This document shows positions 61,570-64,000 of a DNA stretch of 64,000 nt, piece by piece (within the stretch, counting starts at the first letter, position 1; each line of letters begins with the position of its first letter). A model generated the notes under the pieces. The model did no database searches. It was not told where the DNA came from and saw nothing but the letters and a program-made list of their open reading frames with translations. Where the stretch lies: contig NZ_CP150300.1 of the NCBI RefSeq assembly GCF_037991315.1, positions 6,138,001 to 6,202,000 of the forward strand, read 5' to 3'. Source of the stretch: Paenibacillus sp. FSL H8-0079 (GTDB taxonomy: Bacteria; Bacillota; Bacilli; Paenibacillales; Paenibacillaceae). The position numbers were made by a program, and so were the translations under genes.

Positions 61570-62668
61570 GAGCGGCCTCTTGGTAGGCTTCGAGTCGTTT
61601 GTCGAACTCTTCCTCGGTCTCGTTAAAGCGCATGACGTGTACAGCTTCCGGGTCAAAATACAGTCCAATCCGCGCGCCGACAACGGCTTTCTTGGTTGAA
61701 TGAACAAGCCACTCATTGCCCGCATCGTCGTACGTGGATATCTCGTAATGCACCCCGCGGAATAACTGGGAGTCCACATTAACCTTGAGCTTGCCTTGGT
61801 CTTCGGTTGTAATCTCCAGATCCTCTGGGCGAATGACAATCTCTACCGGCTCGTCCCGCTGGAGACCCTGATCGACACACTCGTGCTGTGCGCCAGCGAA
61901 TTCCACCACAAAGTCCTGCTTCATTTTGCCCGATACAATGTTCGATTCCCCAATAAAGTCTGCCACAAAACGGTTAATCGGTTCATCATAGATATCATTC
62001 GGTGTACCACTCTGTTGAATCACACCGCCATTCAGGACAAATATCTCGTCCGACATCGCCAAGGCCTCTTCCTGATCATGCGTAACAAAGATAAACGTGA
62101 TGCCCAGTCGCTGTTGCAGCTCCCGCAGCTCATACTGCATTTCGGTCCGCAGCTTCAGATCGAGTGCCGAGAGCGGCTCGTCCAGCAGCAGAATTTCAGG
62201 CTCGTTCACAATGGCTCGTGCAATCGCAACACGTTGTCGTTGTCCGCCGGACATTTCGCCGATTTCACGGTTTTCATAACCGGATAGATTGACGAATTTG
62301 AGGGCTTCCAACACTTTGCTGCGAATTTCAGCCGTTTTCATCTTTTTGATCCGCAAACCAAAAGCCACGTTCTCAAATACATTCAAATGTGGAAATAACG
62401 CGTAATCCTGAAATACGGTATTCACCTGCCGCTGGTGGGCAGGCACCCGGTTGATAAGCGCACCGTTAAAATAAATACTGCCCTGTGTCGGCTCCGCAAA
62501 GCCGGCAATCAGCCGCAATATCGTTGTTTTCCCGCAGCCCGATGGGCCAAGAAGCGTATAAAATTTACCCCGCTCAATCTCAAAGCTGACCGCCTTCAAT
62601 ACGGCTTCATCCTGATCGTATTGCTGAGTCACCGCTTCGAAGCGGATAATCGGTTGTTGTTCTGACAT
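61559..62668 (-). CDS. potA: spermidine/putrescine ABC transporter, ATPase
   Basis: The 369-aa protein has Walker [10 protein letters not shown] (41-49), the signature MSGGQ (139-143), Walker B LLLDEP (160-165) and a C-terminal TOBE-like domain ([11 protein letters not shown]). It powers polyamine uptake. It is the first gene of potABCD. In some Firmicutes a small XRE regulator (potR) precedes potA; none is found here, but an XRE-cupin gene lies 9 kb away. The ribosome site AAGGGGG is about 12 bases from the ATG. Confidence 0.95.
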   Translation of the reverse strand: MSEQQPIIRFEAVTQQYDQDEAVLKAVSFEIERGKFYTLLGPSGCGKTTILRLIAGFAEPTQGSIYFNGALINRVPAHQRQVNTVFQDYALFPHLNVFENVAFGLRIKKMKTAEIRSKVLEALKFVNLSGYENREIGEMSGGQRQRVAIARAIVNEPEILLLDEPLSALDLKLRTEMQYELRELQQRLGITFIFVTHDQEEALAMSDEIFVLNGGVIQQSGTPNDIYDEPINRFVADFIGESNIVSGKMKQDFVVEFAGAQHECVDQGLQRDEPVEIVIRPEDLEITTEDQGKLKVNVDSQLFRGVHYEISTYDDAGNEWLVHSTKKAVVGARIGLYFDPEAVHVMRFNETEEEFDKRLEAYQEAAHAD

Positions 62669-62820
62669 GCTTCACATCGCCCCCTTATACTTGAGGTTTA
62701 CCTTAAGAAACCTTATCCATTATACACGACTTTAATTCAGCCATGATTCGAATAAGGTTAATGTAACTCATTTTTTTGCGTTTTGAAAGACATTCAGGTA
62801 AAATGCGCAATCAAGAAAAA

Positions 62821-62851
62821 CCACCGGCAATAGGTAGGAACCTTCCGGTGG
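62821..62851 (-). terminator. terminator of the SLH protein gene
   Basis: CCACCGG and CCGGTGG pair with a long loop; on the minus strand TTTTT follows. Confidence 0.75.
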
Positions 62852-62941
62852 CTTCATTAACTCAAGCTACGTATACACTTATTATAGTACAAACAGACGA
62901 ATGAAAACGTCAACTCAAACCTTTACTTCAGAAACAGAATA

Positions 62942-64000
62942 TTACTCGATCAGACCTGATTTTTGCAAAAGCCTTTGGATAATCGTTGCTGCTTCAGCGC
63001 GAGTCATGTTCGCCTTGGGTGACAGTGCTGCTTCGCTTCTGCCAGAAATTACACCAGCTTTCACGCTTTCTGCAGTACCCGCTTGCGCCCATGGAGATAC
63101 TTGAGATGCATCCCTGAATGAAGATAGCACTTCTGCCGAAGATACTACCGATGGATTAGTGTGCAGACCGGTAAGAATCATCGCTTTAGTAAGGATCACC
63201 ATGGCCTGTTCACGCGTAATCTTGTCAGTCGGCTGGAACGTACCATCCTGATAACCATCAATTAGCTGGTACACATAGGCCGTGTTGATCGCTGAATGAT
63301 GCCAGTCCGAACCATTAACATCAGTAAACGGCACTGTTCCTTCCTCTTTCGCCTGTACAAGCCCCAGGCCACGTACGAGGATTGCCGCGAACTCGGCTCG
63401 GGTAACTTCCTGATCCGGGCTAAAGTTTGCGCCGCCTAACCCTTCGATAATTAACCGTGATCCCATGTCATTCACCGCCGCTTTGGACCAGTGTGTCGTG
63501 ACATCGCCAAATTCAACCGGGTTCCATACGACAGCATACATGCTATTGGTTAAGCTATTGATTTGCGCATAATATTGCCCATCAATATTCATCACTTTAG
63601 TAGGTACATGTCGAACCCTTCCGTCCGGATCAATCACAACGCCTGTTGTAAGCTTGGTTCGATCTACCCCTTCCGGGATGGAGAGATTACGTTGTACATA
63701 GGCATTAAATTTTGATAAGACCTCCGCGTTGTCCCCATAAACTACTCGGATTGTAAAATTCAGTGGCGGAACCACCATCGATAGTTTGGCTGTTGCCAAT
63801 GCGTTCTCCACCATCTTCAATTGATCTTTTTTCGGAACGGCAATCTCGATCTGAACCTTGACATCTTCCAGATGAACTGAAGATCCTGCCTGATTTAAAG
63901 TGGAATTAATTCGGATTTCTTTTGCAGGAATTCTGTAGATTGCCTGTCCCGTCCTAATCTCCACAATAGCATCCTTGCTAACCATACTCTTCACCATTTG
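62942..64000 (-). CDS. SLH-domain surface protein, 3' part only
   Basis: The frame is open to the window edge, so the N-terminus is missing; about 350 residues are seen. The last ~190 residues are three S-layer homology repeats (FGDVTTHWSKAAVNDM, FTDVNGSDWHHSAINTA, FRDASQVSPWAQAGTAESV, each with TRAE- or TREQ-type helices). These bind pyruvylated secondary cell-wall polymer and fix the protein on the cell surface. The part before is beta-rich (AIYRIPAKEIRIN) as in large Paenibacillus surface proteins. The effector or enzyme domains would lie upstream, outside the window. Confidence 0.92.
   Translation of the reverse strand, partial: QMVKSMVSKDAIVEIRTGQAIYRIPAKEIRINSTLNQAGSSVHLEDVKVQIEIAVPKKDQLKMVENALATAKLSMVVPPLNFTIRVVYGDNAEVLSKFNAYVQRNLSIPEGVDRTKLTTGVVIDPDGRVRHVPTKVMNIDGQYYAQINSLTNSMYAVVWNPVEFGDVTTHWSKAAVNDMGSRLIIEGLGGANFSPDQEVTRAEFAAILVRGLGLVQAKEEGTVPFTDVNGSDWHHSAINTAYVYQLIDGYQDGTFQPTDKITREQAMVILTKAMILTGLHTNPSVVSSAEVLSSFRDASQVSPWAQAGTAESVKAGVISGRSEAALSPKANMTRAEAATIIQRLLQKSGLIE

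Noticed and set aside
60736-61839. 367-aa version of PotB
   Set aside because: The first ~90 residues overlap potA in another phase; the start at 61569 has a ribosome site and normal length.
1-64000. CRISPR arrays, tRNA or rRNA genes, prophage
   Set aside because: No regularly spaced repeats, cloverleaf-like sequences or phage structural genes were noticed on reading both strands.

Overview
The window most likely comes from a Paenibacillus-like, spore-forming Firmicute. The evidence is a GerA-type spore-germinant receptor operon, a three-repeat SLH surface protein, strong GGAGG-type ribosome sites with frequent TTG/GTG starts, roughly 50% GC, a Fur/PerR-like regulator beside a catalase, and an anaerobic ribonucleotide reductase preceded by Fnr-like and NrdR-like boxes. 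No rRNA, tRNA, CRISPR array, intact insertion sequence or prophage was seen.

Region 1 (1-14507) is the most unusual part. A long minus-strand operon of seven genes encodes, in transcription order: an exported von Willebrand A (vWA) protein with a cytosolic FHA-like tail; a 1129-aa tubulin/FtsZ-like GTPase; an 815-aa neighbour that I read as its degenerate paralogue with the GTP-binding loops lost; a second membrane vWA protein; a beta-rich protein of unknown family; a zinc-ribbon P-loop GTPase; and a GAP1-type (GTPase-associated protein) protein that runs off the window. A divergent pair (47-aa membrane peptide and 312-aa zinc-ribbon membrane protein) probably belongs to the same locus. The layout resembles NTP-dependent, multi-component conflict or signalling systems known from comparative genomics. 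The pairing of a live and a dead tubulin-like protein with two vWA proteins and a GTPase/GAP1 pair is, to my knowledge, not experimentally described.

Region 2 (14.5-24.8 kb) is mostly housekeeping: an RGG-tailed DEAD-box helicase, a SulP anion transporter, a UbiB-like kinase with a phasin-like partner, a ThuA-like protein, an SDR, a decayed cbiA/cobB fragment and a uroporphyrinogen-III synthase-like gene. Region 3 (24.9-29.1 kb) is a ger operon including a small two-TM D-type subunit. Region 4 (29.3-39.8 kb) holds redox and regulatory genes: pirin, DoxX/M56/BlaI, katA, a Fur-family regulator overlapping an atypical response regulator, a GGDEF protein, an aldo/keto reductase and a hybrid kinase with a degenerate ATPase domain.

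Region 5 (40.2-48.8 kb) holds nrdDG, a small soluble chemoreceptor, a large GH3 glycosidase and a FAD-Rieske oxidoreductase. Region 6 (48.9-58.5 kb) holds a PadR/HAAS/DUF4097 envelope-stress-like operon, an SDR, an XRE-cupin regulator, a glyoxalase-fold protein, a hydrolase/ring-cleavage dioxygenase pair, a SUKH protein, a CDF transporter and an AT-rich Abi_2 (AbiD/F-like, HEPN-motif) gene with a promoter-operator-hairpin leader. Region 7 (58.9-64 kb) is a potABCD polyamine operon and the 3' end of an SLH protein.

Three dispersed intergenic repeat families run through the window: a roughly 150-bp imperfect palindrome (three full copies and one fragment), a motif TCTAACGAAC-N6-CACS-YTATT, and a 51-bp inverted repeat. 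All functional calls come from reading the sequence and from memory of protein families; no search was run.
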